Positions 1-7,854 of a stretch of DNA of 64,000 bases are shown here, piece by piece. Each line of letters starts with the position of its first letter. Position 1 is the stretch's first letter. The stretch covers positions 1 to 64,000 of the forward strand of contig CAZSIV010000004.1 in NCBI GenBank assembly GCA_964607135.1, in the 5' to 3' direction. This DNA is from Metaruminococcus_A sp964607135. Its GTDB lineage: Bacteria; Bacillota; Clostridia; Oscillospirales; Ruminococcaceae. A program made the position numbers and the translations under genes. Under the pieces are notes generated by a model. That model was not told the origin of the DNA, did no database searches, and saw only the letters and a program-made list of their open reading frames with translations.

Positions 1-25
1 TAGGGCTTTGCCCGCATATGAAATA

Positions 26-52
26 CCACCCGCTATGCGGGTGGATTTTTAT
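26..52 (+). terminator. Intrinsic terminator of a gene left of the window
   Basis: Eight G/C-rich pairs (26-33 with 37-44) close a three-base loop and are followed by ATTTTTATTT. It would end a plus-strand transcript entering from the left edge; that gene is outside the window. Confidence 0.75.
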
Positions 53-68
53 TTATATTTTGATGATG

Positions 69-330
69 TCCTCGATTGATAAAGACGGCGAAACATCTCC
101 GCACCCGAATTCGAATCGAACAAGCGCATCCTGACGATTCGCCGATTTTAAAGTTATCGTCCTGCGGGACACGGCCTGTGACCAAACCGGGCAATTCGCA
201 TCCCAGTGTTTTACATTAATCTCTAAATTTTTATCCTGTGGGGGTACATTGTACAGAATATGTATTTTGCGGAAAGCAAACGCTGTTCTCAGCACCGTCT
301 GCAAATCGCTCCTAACAGTAAAATTATTTC
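69..330. repeat. Diverged copy of the 45.6-kb MITE-like repeat
   Basis: This gene-free stretch aligns by eye with 45608-45790. Shared blocks in the same order are CCTCGATTGA, CCGGGCAATTCGCA with the preceding GCCTGTG.CCAA, TACA.AA.ATGTA, and CTGCAAATCGC followed by ACAG. The shared blocks fall in different reading frames on the complementary strand in the two copies, so this looks like a DNA or RNA element rather than a protein gene. This copy has about 80 extra bases near its left end, and I could not find terminal inverted repeats, so it looks older or broken. An open frame of 124 codons on the minus strand here is probably a by-product. Confidence 0.55.
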
Positions 331-423
331 TGCCGTAGCTGCCATCCGCCCTCTCCTGAAAAAACAACCTGCCTATATTAACTAAAAGTATAAAACAGAA
401 TAAATATACATTTTGCAAATGAT

Positions 424-1722
424 TCACGTACGGCGTTCGGCAAACAGCCTGTCAAAGGGGAGGTACCGGTCGACCGACGGTTTTCCGGCGAGCTCGTCCG
501 CCATGTTGAGCGCGAGGATGTTCCAGTTGATGAAATCACCGTTGACAATGGGCTCCCCGGTTTCAGGATTATAGTATTCGTGGAGCGTTCCGGTTTTCCT
601 CAGATCGTCTCCCAGCAGCTTCATAACATTGCCGCACAGAGCGGAAGCATCCTCGCGGTACCCATAATTCATCAGCCCGCGGAAGACGGCGTATTGAACG
701 ATGATCCAGATTCCGCCCAGCCAGTTGGACGGATTGTTGGTCGGGGCGAGGTTGTACATCTTTTCGTCGAAGGAGAGGGAGCGGATGCCGGAGGGACTCC
801 AGAACGTCTCCGGGTCGGTGATGTGCTTGACAAGGAAAGCCGCCTGCTCGTCGGTTGCAATTCCGGCGAGCAGCGGGAGAAAGCTCGACCAGGCGCGCGT
901 CTTGATATATAGGGTATTCCAAAAAACGCCCAGCCCCTTGTGGAACCAGTCATAAGCGCGTGTTTTGATGTCGACGTCGACAGAATAGAAAAACTTGTCC
1001 CGCTTGTCCCAGCATTCTGCCTGGATCGCTTTTGCCAGCCGGAGCGCTTTCGCCTCATAGTATCCGCTCCGCCCAGGACTGCCGCAAGCCGTCAGAATTT
1101 TTGCCATCGCGCGCAGCTCCCGGACCATAAAGCTGTTGAGGAAAATATTTGCGGTCGAAAAGCGGGGACGGCCGAAGGAGGCGGGATCGTTGTCCATCCC
1201 GATCATCACATCGTCCGCCCAGACATACAGGCCGCAGTTTTCAAAGTAGTAATAGCGGTCATAGCACGCAAAATATTGCTCCAGCTTCGGGATTCGATCC
1301 TCGACCCATCCGAAAGAGCCCTTTAACCCGCTGACCAGACAGACCTGCTGACAAAGAAAGGGCTTGTGCATGTTCAAAATAGCCCCTTCCTGGTGCTTGG
1401 CGATCAAATAGGGCACTTCGTCCGCCTTGGTGTCCACCATCATCGGGATATAGCCGTCCTCCAGCTGAAAATCGAGGAAGTTCAGGACATTCCCTTCCGC
1501 GTGTTTTTCCAGCGTCTTTTTAAATTCGGCGTCCATAGCTCCGTTTTCCGCAAGGTTAATCATCGAAAAAACCGCCCAGAAAGTGTCCCAGTCCCACAGG
1601 TTTCCGTCGTAGACCGAACCGGGATCAATAAAAGGGTGTTTGAAATTTCCATAAGGCTGTTTTAAAACCTGGGAAAGATGCGCTTTGAGGTATTCCCGGA
1701 TCAATTCGTAATCTGTCTTCAT
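424..1722 (-). CDS. MGH1/GH63-like alpha,alpha-toroid glycoside hydrolase
   Basis: A 432-residue protein resembling the (alpha/alpha)6-barrel glycosidases around GH63, GH37 and mannosylglycerate hydrolase. Visible family marks are GSVYDGNLWDWDTFW (residues 36-49), NNPSNWLGGIW in the C-terminal third, and LHEYYNPETGEP followed by NWNILALNM near the C-terminus. There is no signal peptide, so it should act on sugars in the cytoplasm. The start at 1722 is chosen because AAGGA lies seven bases upstream; an open frame extends in-frame to 1809 but its extra residues look unlike a protein. A terminator and a good promoter lie between it and the GH8 gene, so it is probably its own transcription unit. 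Substrate cannot be read from the sequence. Confidence 0.8.
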   Translation of the reverse strand: MKTDYELIREYLKAHLSQVLKQPYGNFKHPFIDPGSVYDGNLWDWDTFWAVFSMINLAENGAMDAEFKKTLEKHAEGNVLNFLDFQLEDGYIPMMVDTKADEVPYLIAKHQEGAILNMHKPFLCQQVCLVSGLKGSFGWVEDRIPKLEQYFACYDRYYYFENCGLYVWADDVMIGMDNDPASFGRPRFSTANIFLNSFMVRELRAMAKILTACGSPGRSGYYEAKALRLAKAIQAECWDKRDKFFYSVDVDIKTRAYDWFHKGLGVFWNTLYIKTRAWSSFLPLLAGIATDEQAAFLVKHITDPETFWSPSGIRSLSFDEKMYNLAPTNNPSNWLGGIWIIVQYAVFRGLMNYGYREDASALCGNVMKLLGDDLRKTGTLHEYYNPETGEPIVNGDFINWNILALNMADELAGKPSVDRYLPFDRLFAERRT

Positions 1723-1827
1723 GCCAAGTTCCTTTCTTATAAACAGGATTTGACGGAAACGTGTCCACAGCCTTTTCCATCTGCTGGCGGCCGCTTGAAT
1801 TCCAAGCAATCAAGACTGTCTATAGCT

Positions 1828-1857
1828 ATTATACGGGGTGAAAAACTCTGCCGTCAA
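1828..1857 (-). promoter_or_regulatory. Promoter of the toroid glycosidase gene
   Basis: On the minus strand TTGACG (1857-1852) and TATAAT (1833-1828) are separated by 18 bases. Transcription would start near 1821, giving a leader of about 100 bases before the ATG at 1722. Confidence 0.7.
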
Positions 1858-1867
1858 GCGGAAACAA

Positions 1868-1907
1868 CAAAAAAGGAATCCCTGCTGAATTTACGCGGGA
1901 TTCCTTT
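1868..1907 (-). terminator. Terminator after the GH8 gene
   Basis: Eleven-base arms (1897-1907 and 1872-1882) form a hairpin followed on the minus strand by TTTTTTG. It closes the ROK-esterase-GH8 operon. Confidence 0.75.
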
Positions 1908-1923
1908 GGCAATCAAATCCATT

Positions 1924-3069
1924 TTATGTGTTTTCAATGTGGTCTGGAAGGTAGATTCGGTAATTCCCACTCAAAGCGAGCATGGCGAAAAGGTAGAGGC
2001 AGTTGTCGTAATACCGCCGTTTGTCTTTGCGTAACGGGGTGTTCCAGAACAGGTCGACGCATTCTTTTACATATTTTCCGCCGCTTGCCAGGGATGCCAT
2101 CGCGTTGGTCGCGATGACGGCGACCGGATGCATAGCCGGCCGCTCGATGACGGCGCCGTCGACGGCGTAGGTCTTGTAGTTGCGGTCCGGGACGTTTTTA
2201 CAGAAAAACGCCTGCACCTTTTCCGCGTTCTCTTTCTGCCAGTCGTCCGCATCAAACCAGGAATTGTCCAGGCTCATATTTGCAACGGTGCGGTAGGCGT
2301 CGCTGAAATAGTAGTCCTTTCCAAACATCAGGCGGGGCGAGCCGTCGTACTCGGTATATTCTGCGCAGAGTCCGGTTTCGGGATGGCAGGCGAGGTGTAG
2401 AAAATCGCGGCTCGCCTGCGCCGCCCGTTTCCAGAATACACGGTCTTCCGGGTTGCCCAGCAGGGAGAAAAGCTCGTAAAAATGGGGGAGGTGGTAGGAA
2501 GGATCGGTGTAATCCGCCTCCGGAATAAACTTGATCTGCCTGTTCCGCGGATCCCACATCGGACATCCGGGCTCGTTTTCCCCTTTGTGAACGCAGGTGT
2601 GCAGGATTTCCTTCGCCTGCCTGCTGTAGTCGTAGGGGGCTTCTCCGTCGCCCCAGCGGGCGGAGGCAAAGAGGAGCGCCATGGCGAAATACTCCTCGCC
2701 GTCCGGGGCGGGTCCTTCCGCCCTGCGGCTGCCGTCCAGGTTGTGCGACCAGGAGAAATAGCCCTTGTACTGCCCCTCCGTCTGGTACATGTAGGTTTTC
2801 GCCCAGTTCCAGATCTGGTCGAATTCCCTTTTCCTGTCCATTTGAACGCAGAACATCATTCCGTATGACATCCCTTCGCTGCGCGCGTCGTCGTTTCCGG
2901 TGTCGGTAATGTATCCCTTGTCGTCCGACACGGCTTCGAAGATGCGGGTGTCAGAGTAGAACATCTCGTTGAAGGTGTCCTCCAGCCGTTTTTGCACAGC
3001 TTCTTTATCATACCCCAGTTCTTCAAAAACACTGCGGTATCTTCCGGTATAAAATGCGCCCTGATTCAT
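1924..3069 (-). CDS. GH8 reducing-end xylose-releasing exo-oligoxylanase (Rex-like)
   Basis: A 381-residue GH8 enzyme that, by family, removes xylose from the reducing end of xylo-oligosaccharides. SEGMSYGMM gives the proposed general acid Glu65; DYYFSDAYR gives Asp257 in the position of the GH8 catalytic base. FSWSHNLDGS (105-114) and DPSYHLPHFYELF (189-201) are typical of the Rex branch. No signal peptide is present, in keeping with other Rex enzymes that act inside the cell. The ATG overlaps the stop of the upstream esterase gene by four bases (ATGA), so translation is coupled. It is the last gene of the operon and is followed by a terminator. The Rex assignment is by motif resemblance; other GH8 activities (chitosanase, cellulase) fit less well. 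Confidence 0.88.
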   Translation of the reverse strand: MNQGAFYTGRYRSVFEELGYDKEAVQKRLEDTFNEMFYSDTRIFEAVSDDKGYITDTGNDDARSEGMSYGMMFCVQMDRKREFDQIWNWAKTYMYQTEGQYKGYFSWSHNLDGSRRAEGPAPDGEEYFAMALLFASARWGDGEAPYDYSRQAKEILHTCVHKGENEPGCPMWDPRNRQIKFIPEADYTDPSYHLPHFYELFSLLGNPEDRVFWKRAAQASRDFLHLACHPETGLCAEYTEYDGSPRLMFGKDYYFSDAYRTVANMSLDNSWFDADDWQKENAEKVQAFFCKNVPDRNYKTYAVDGAVIERPAMHPVAVIATNAMASLASGGKYVKECVDLFWNTPLRKDKRRYYDNCLYLFAMLALSGNYRIYLPDHIENT

Positions 3070-3794
3070 TTGGAATCCTCCTTTTTATCTTTTGAAAAAC
3101 GATTGATTACATCACAGTAAGCATTGAAATACCGCCTTCCGAACTCCCGCTGTGATACGGCGCTGAAGTGCAGGAAATCGGGATTGGAGGTCAGCCCCTC
3201 CGCCGAAACAAAACCACACTGCTCCCAGCCGCCGGCGAAATCCCGCAGCGCCCGGTTGACTGTCTCGAAGTAATCGCAGCCGCCGGTATAAGCCCCCAGA
3301 TAGTGGCCAAGCTCCCCAATCAGGATCGGGATGCGGTTCGACAGTCCCAAATCGCGCAGGAGGGACTGGAAAAACCGGGCAATCCGTCCGGCGTACTGCT
3401 CTGCGTCCTCCCTCCGGTCGCTGTCGCTTTCCCCCTGATGCCAGAGGATTCCCTTCAGCTCGCTGGTTCGAAGGGCGAGGCGCGCCGTCATAACGGCGTT
3501 GTCGTAGAGAAGGCCGCCGGGCGCCCACTCCGATATGGTCGTCCCGCCGTCCGCGCAGGGGATCAGCCCCACGTCGCGCCCGAAGGCCTTACAGTATTCC
3601 TCGGCAAAGCTGGGCCCCGGTCCGACCCCTGCAAAGGGGCGGTCGTAATTGACCGGTTCGGCCAAGTGCTGCCAGCGCCCATTTCGCAGCATAAATAGGT
3701 GTTCGCTTATGATGGGGGAGACGTCCTGTAAAAACCCCCGGCCCGCCATGTTGGATTGTCCGATCATCAAAAAAGAATCCATCTGAACTGCCAT
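3066..3794 (-). CDS. SGNH-hydrolase acetylesterase (sialate O-acetylesterase/CE6-like domain)
   Basis: A roughly 242-residue SGNH esterase of the SASA type. Block I is MIGQSNMAGRG with the nucleophilic Ser; WHQGESDS is the middle block; NPDFLHFS carries the C-terminal Asp-x-x-His pair. Such enzymes remove O-acetyl groups from sugars, which fits acetylated xylo-oligosaccharides given the GH8 neighbour. There is no signal peptide. The start is uncertain: ATG codons at 3794 and 3782 and a TTG at 3854 share the frame and none has a clear ribosome binding site; 3794 is preferred because the fold begins around the next ATG. The gene sits between the ROK kinase and GH8 genes and is probably coupled to both. 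Confidence 0.82.
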   Translation of the reverse strand: MAVQMDSFLMIGQSNMAGRGFLQDVSPIISEHLFMLRNGRWQHLAEPVNYDRPFAGVGPGPSFAEEYCKAFGRDVGLIPCADGGTTISEWAPGGLLYDNAVMTARLALRTSELKGILWHQGESDSDRREDAEQYAGRIARFFQSLLRDLGLSNRIPILIGELGHYLGAYTGGCDYFETVNRALRDFAGGWEQCGFVSAEGLTSNPDFLHFSAVSQREFGRRYFNAYCDVINRFSKDKKEDSK

Positions 3795-3868
3795 ATGGCA
3801 CGGCGCGGATGGAAAATCACTTAGAGATTCCAACCGCCGCACCAGCCCTTTCAATTTTTTCGACGTTT

Positions 3869-4828
3869 TTATCTGAATTGAAGCCCGAGGGCCGCTGCCC
3901 CGATGATCCCCGCATCGTTTCCGAGCTCCGCGGTGACGATCCGGGTCTGCCGTTTGGAAAAGCGGGAGTAAACTTCCCGGTTCACCAGCTCAGCCAGGGG
4001 CCGGATCAGGGTGTCGCCCTCTTTGCTGATCCCGCCGCCGATGCAGAGGATTTCCGGGGCGAAGGTGTTGATGAGGTTGGTGACGCCGCAGGCGAGGTCG
4101 CGGATATAGGTGTCGACCGTCTCCTTTGCGGCCCGGTCGCCTTTCCGCATCCCGTCGAAGGCCGTCCGGCCGCTCGCCTTTTCGAGATCGTTTTCGCAGA
4201 GAGCCCACATCAGGCTTTCGGGATGCGCCTGCATCGCATCCTTGGTGGAGACGATCAGCCCGGTCGCGGAGCAATAAGTCTCAAAGCAACCCTGCCGCCC
4301 GCAGTTGCAGGGTCTCCCATCCCGCTGGATGACGGTGTGACCGATCTCCGCCCCCGCAAAGTTGAAGCCGGAATAAATCTTCCTGTCGATGATGATGCCG
4401 CCGCCGATCCCCGTTCCCAGCGTGATGACGACCGCATCGCTCACCCCTTTTGCACCTCCGGCGACGAATTCGCCGTATGCCGCGGCGTTGGCGTCGTTGT
4501 CCATATAGATGGGGCGGTTCAGCAAGCCGCCCAGCGTTTCCCGCAGGTCTTGGTCGTAAAAATCCAGGTTGCAGGAGTAATCGACAGCCCCTGTCTCCCG
4601 GTTCACGATCCCCGGGGAGCCGATTCCGACCCAGCCGAGCTCCTTTATTTCGATTCCTGCCGCCTGGGCGGCTTCTGCGACCGCATCCGCCGCATCCTTC
4701 AAAATCAGCTCCGCCGGGCGGGGCAGAGCGGTTTTGCGGCTGGCGCGCGAGACGATTTCAAACGCTGAATTGACGACCCCGACCGCGATGTTGGTTCCCC
4801 CGAGGTCGATCCCGGCTGTGTAATGCAT
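3869..4828 (-). CDS. ROK-family sugar kinase (glucokinase-like)
   Basis: A 319-residue ROK kinase. The N-terminal phosphate loop is GIDLGGTNIAVG (6-17); the catalytic Asp is in DNDANAAAYGE (Asp112); LGTGIGGG (137-144) is the second phosphate motif; the ROK zinc site is His164 in AEIGHT plus Cys174, Cys176 and Cys181 in CNCGRQGC. The length matches glucokinases, and there is no N-terminal helix-turn-helix, so it is an enzyme rather than a ROK repressor. It probably phosphorylates glucose or another hexose released by the sugar operon, which it opens. GGGAGA lies upstream of the ATG. The exact sugar is not known from sequence. Confidence 0.88.
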   Translation of the reverse strand: MHYTAGIDLGGTNIAVGVVNSAFEIVSRASRKTALPRPAELILKDAADAVAEAAQAAGIEIKELGWVGIGSPGIVNRETGAVDYSCNLDFYDQDLRETLGGLLNRPIYMDNDANAAAYGEFVAGGAKGVSDAVVITLGTGIGGGIIIDRKIYSGFNFAGAEIGHTVIQRDGRPCNCGRQGCFETYCSATGLIVSTKDAMQAHPESLMWALCENDLEKASGRTAFDGMRKGDRAAKETVDTYIRDLACGVTNLINTFAPEILCIGGGISKEGDTLIRPLAELVNREVYSRFSKRQTRIVTAELGNDAGIIGAAALGLQFR

Positions 4829-4953
4829 ACGACTTTGTCTCCCTAAAATTTATTGCAGCGGCAGCCGCCCTTTTCCGGCCGTGATGAGCGGGAGAAGGCA
4901 GACTGTCGTCCCCGAAATTGAGCTGAATGACGAAGCAGCTCCTTTATGAAGTC

Positions 4954-4982
4954 ATTGTAACATTGCAGAAAAACACTGTCAA
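4954..4982 (-). promoter_or_regulatory. Promoter of the ROK-esterase-GH8 operon
   Basis: Minus-strand TTGACA (4982-4977) and TACAAT (4959-4954) with a 17-base spacer. The transcript would carry a leader of about 120 bases before the kinase ATG. Confidence 0.75.
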
Positions 4983-5033
4983 TTTAAAAATTGGTGTAAT
5001 GGTGCCGCATAACCGCATTTTGAACGGATAAAA

Positions 5034-5050
5034 TAAACCGCTGCGGTTTA
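5034..5050. promoter_or_regulatory. Palindrome between divergent promoters
   Basis: TAAACCG, a CTG centre and CGGTTTA form a 17-bp dyad between the minus-strand sugar promoter and the asnB promoter. An overlapping GCTGC/GCAGC hairpin followed by a T-run could instead act as a weak terminator. It may be an operator; no protein is identified. Confidence 0.35.
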
Positions 5051-5135
5051 GCAGCTGATTTTTTCCGCTCAAGCGCTGGGCGCCGAGGTGAGATCGTGGA
5101 TTTTTTCTCGAAAAGGAGAGAATCCTGCCGTTTAC

Positions 5136-5165
5136 TTGACACAAAGGAGAAAAGAAACATATAAT
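5136..5165 (+). promoter_or_regulatory. asnB promoter
   Basis: Consensus TTGACA (5136-5141) and TATAAT (5160-5165), 18 bases apart, about 80 bases upstream of the asnB start. No T-box or amino-acid attenuator is visible in the short leader. Confidence 0.78.
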
Positions 5166-5243
5166 AATACAATGTAATGATAGAAAAATTTCGGTTCGTT
5201 TTCATATTGGAATGACGGAACCGGCCTGGAGGTTTTGCGGTTT

Positions 5244-7073
5244 ATGTGCGGTTATGTGGGGTTTACCAATAAGATAGAAAATGCGGATGCCATTCTGGGA
5301 GAGATGATGGACACCATCCGTCACCGCGGTCCGGACTCCGAGGGGAAATATGTCGACGAGGATATTGCGCTGGGTTTCCGCCGTTTGAGCATCATCGACC
5401 TCAAACAGGGGGATCAGCCGATTTTTAACGAGGATCACAGCAAGGTGCTGCTCTTCAACGGCGAGATTTACAATTATCCCAAGCTGCGGGAGGAGCTTTT
5501 GCAGGTGGGCCACACCTTTACCACCCATACCGATTCGGAAGTTCTTCTCCACGGCTATGAGGAATACGGCCCGGCCCTAGTTAAAAAGCTGCGCGGCATG
5601 TTCTCCTTCGTCATCTGGGATAAAGAGAAAAAGGAGCTGTTCGGCGCCCGCGACTATTTTGGGATCAAGCCGCTTTATTATGCCGAGATGGACGGCACGC
5701 TGATGTTCGGCTCGGAGATCAAGGCGTTTCTGCCCCATCCGGAGTTCCATAAGGAGCTCAACCTCGCCACCCTCGAAAACTATCTGACCTTCCAGTATTC
5801 CCCTTTGAGCGATACCTTTTTCCAAAACGTATACAAACTGCTGCCTGCCCATTATTTCCTTTATAAAGACGGAAAAATGGAGATCACCCGCTACTGGGAG
5901 CCGAATTTCGAAAACGACGAAGACAGAACCCTCGACAGCTGGGTCGAGGAGATCAAAAAAACCTTTGAGGATTCGGTTGAAGCCCATAAGATCAGCGACG
6001 TGGAGGTGGGATCCTTCCTTTCGAGCGGGATCGATTCCAGCTATGTCACAGCCTGCGCCAAGGTGGATAAATCCTTTACCGTCGGCTTTGAAGGGGATCA
6101 GTACGACGAAATCGGTTACGCGAAACGCTGTTCGGAGTATATCAAGATCAAAAACCGGAGCAAGGCGATCACCGAACAGGAGTACTGGGATATTATCCCC
6201 ACCGTCCTCTACCATCTGGACGAACCGCTCGGCGACCCCGCTTCCATCGCGCTCTATTTTGTCTCCAAAGAGGCTTCGAAGGACGTCAAGGTCGTCCTGT
6301 CCGGCGAGGGCGCCGATGAAATATTCGGCGGCTACAACGTCTACAGTGAGACGATCCGGAGCGCAAAATACCGCAGACTGCCCAAGGGGCTGCGCGGCGT
6401 GATCGGGAAGGCGGTCGACCATCTGCCGCCCTTTAAGGCGAAAAATTTCCTCTATCGCCACCGCGGAGATTTGCAGGACTGGTTCAACGGCAACCCGAAC
6501 GCGGGCTTCAGCGAGCGGGAACGCAAGGCGATCCTGAAGGTGAAAACGAACGCCCCCTCCCCGAAGGAACTGGTCGCGCCCTTCTACGAAAAGGTAAAAG
6601 GCAAAGACCCTGTCACCCAGATGCAATATGTCGACCTCCACATGTGGCTTGCAGGGGATATCCTCCTCAAGGGCGACAAGATGAGTATGGCCAACTCCCT
6701 CGAGGTGCGCGTCCCGTTCCTCGACATCGAGCTGATGAAGCTCGCCCAGCAGATTCCGAGCCGTTACCGCGTCACCGAGGAAAACACCAAGGTTGCGCTC
6801 CGGAAAGCGTCGGCCAGCAGGCTGCCGAAGGTGACTGCCGACAAGCGGAAGCTCGGCTTTCCGGTTCCCGTCCGCCGGTGGCTCAAGGAGGACCGATACT
6901 ATAACATGCTCAAAGACGCGTTCCACAGCGAGATTGCGGAGGAGCTTTTCAACACCGACGAGCTGATGAAGCTGCTCGACGGCTACCGGGAGGGAAAGCA
7001 TCAGAATTACCTGAAAATCTGGTCGGTCTTTACCTTTGTCCTCTGGTATCAGGAATTTTTTGTCAAGCGGTAA
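5244..7073 (+). CDS. asnB: Asparagine synthetase, glutamine-hydrolysing
   Basis: A 609-residue enzyme that makes asparagine from aspartate, ATP and glutamine. The start is the ATG that yields Met-Cys-Gly: Cys2 is the N-terminal nucleophile of class II glutamine amidotransferases once Met is removed. An in-frame TTG three codons earlier would bury this Cys and is rejected. GGAGG lies 11 bases upstream. The N-terminal domain shows RHRGPDSEG, RRLSIIDL and LFNGEIYNY; the synthetase domain has the pyrophosphate loop SSGIDSS and GEGADEIFGGY. Length is normal for bacterial AsnB. It is monocistronic, between its own promoter and terminator. Confidence 0.95.
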   Translation: MCGYVGFTNKIENADAILGEMMDTIRHRGPDSEGKYVDEDIALGFRRLSIIDLKQGDQPIFNEDHSKVLLFNGEIYNYPKLREELLQVGHTFTTHTDSEVLLHGYEEYGPALVKKLRGMFSFVIWDKEKKELFGARDYFGIKPLYYAEMDGTLMFGSEIKAFLPHPEFHKELNLATLENYLTFQYSPLSDTFFQNVYKLLPAHYFLYKDGKMEITRYWEPNFENDEDRTLDSWVEEIKKTFEDSVEAHKISDVEVGSFLSSGIDSSYVTACAKVDKSFTVGFEGDQYDEIGYAKRCSEYIKIKNRSKAITEQEYWDIIPTVLYHLDEPLGDPASIALYFVSKEASKDVKVVLSGEGADEIFGGYNVYSETIRSAKYRRLPKGLRGVIGKAVDHLPPFKAKNFLYRHRGDLQDWFNGNPNAGFSERERKAILKVKTNAPSPKELVAPFYEKVKGKDPVTQMQYVDLHMWLAGDILLKGDKMSMANSLEVRVPFLDIELMKLAQQIPSRYRVTEENTKVALRKASASRLPKVTADKRKLGFPVPVRRWLKEDRYYNMLKDAFHSEIAEELFNTDELMKLLDGYREGKHQNYLKIWSVFTFVLWYQEFFVKR

Positions 7074-7145
7074 CATCCTATTGTCTGCGTTTTCCCGCCG
7101 AGAGAGCCGGGCATATTGAGACGGTCAATTCAGCGCCGCAGATCG

Positions 7146-7170
7146 CCGCCCTGTTTATGGGGCGGTTTTT
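7146..7170 (+). terminator. asnB terminator
   Basis: CCGCCC (7146-7151) pairs with GGGCGG (7160-7165) and is followed by TTTTT. Confidence 0.8.
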
Positions 7171-7242
7171 CTTTTTGCGGGTTTTCTGGCTGGGCGGATT
7201 TGAAAAAGATGTTGTAGTTTTTGAGAAAATAATTTGTCGTAT

Positions 7243-7264
7243 TATCTTCTCAAAATAGAAGATA
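7243..7264. promoter_or_regulatory. Inverted repeat upstream of the membrane-protein gene
   Basis: TATCTTCT and AGAAGATA flank a six-base AT-rich centre in an AT-rich leader about 40 bases upstream of the nearest start codon. It could be a binding site for a regulator; no -35/-10 pair around it is convincing. Confidence 0.35.
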
Positions 7265-7303
7265 TTTGTTAAAATAATAATATAAAATGGGGGAGCAGTA
7301 AAA

Positions 7304-7462
7304 ATGAGCAAAAAGTCCGACGGAGCAAAACAGCGGCTGGAGGAAGTCTATGAAGAAAAGAGTTTCGTTGCTTTTGAAGATTGTGCTCTCAACATTGACA
7401 GTACTGCTCTATGCGGCCAACTTGATCGATGCGGTGTTCTACATAAGCCCGTACCCGCGTAA
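7304..7462 (+). CDS. Possible 52-residue leader ORF overlapping the membrane-protein gene
   Basis: An ATG at 7304 follows GGGGGAG at an ideal eight-base distance and opens a 52-codon frame ending at 7462, in a different frame from the membrane-protein gene that begins inside it at 7350. The first 17 residues (MSKKSDGAKQRLEEVYE) look protein-like; the rest is read out of frame from the next gene and probably has no function. It could be a coupling leader or the remnant of an N-terminal extension lost by frameshift. Confidence 0.25.
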   Translation: MSKKSDGAKQRLEEVYEEKSFVAFEDCALNIDSTALCGQLDRCGVLHKPVPA

Positions 7463-7808
7463 GACATCTCTGACGAGCATGTTGCTGTCGGTCGCTTTTT
7501 TGGCCTCATATCTGATTTTGTTGTTTGTGCTGAGGCGAAAGAAGACTTTTTTATACGGTTCGCTCGTTGTTTCCAGCTTTTCGGTCGTTTGTGAGATTTT
7601 TATTCTATATGCTCAGTTTTTCCCTGTGGATTGTTCCCCGTTTCCTCTTGCTGCTGTTTTTCCTGCGATGTTTTATTTTCCGTTTCATGGACTATCGTTT
7701 TTCTTCCCCGATCGAACGGCGTTCATCGCAGTCTATGCTGCGGCTGTAGTTCTGCTCTTGTTTTTTAAGATTTTCCTGTTTGTAAAATGGAAAAAAGAGA
7801 GGAAGTAA
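7350..7808 (+). CDS. Small integral membrane protein, unknown function
   Basis: A 152-residue hydrophobic protein, not recognised as a known family. Four membrane spans are visible at roughly residues 7-30, 43-61, 68-110 (possibly two close segments) and 122-146, with basic residues (MKKR at the start, RRKK near 62, KWKKERK at the end) placed as for cytoplasmic loops. GGAGG lies eight bases before the ATG. It stands between asnB and the aldo/keto reductase on the same strand, 46 bases before the latter, but nothing links their functions. Confidence 0.6.
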   Translation: MKKRVSLLLKIVLSTLTVLLYAANLIDAVFYISPYPRKTSLTSMLLSVAFLASYLILLFVLRRKKTFLYGSLVVSSFSVVCEIFILYAQFFPVDCSPFPLAAVFPAMFYFPFHGLSFFFPDRTAFIAVYAAAVVLLLFFKIFLFVKWKKERK

Positions 7809-7854
7809 TTGTAACATTCAATGTTTTTCGATCAATAAAAGAGGAGAGATGGAA

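Noticed and set aside
53..427. 124-codon open frame on the minus strand
   Set aside because: It covers the repeat; the related copy at 45.6 kb keeps the DNA blocks but not the frame, and no ribosome binding site is present.
5577..7076. 499-codon open frame antisense to asnB
   Set aside because: It is the complement of a certain gene, has no family motifs and arises from GC-rich third codon positions.
7201..7300. Possible riboswitch in the AT-rich leader
   Set aside because: Only a simple dyad is present; no conserved riboswitch core could be matched.
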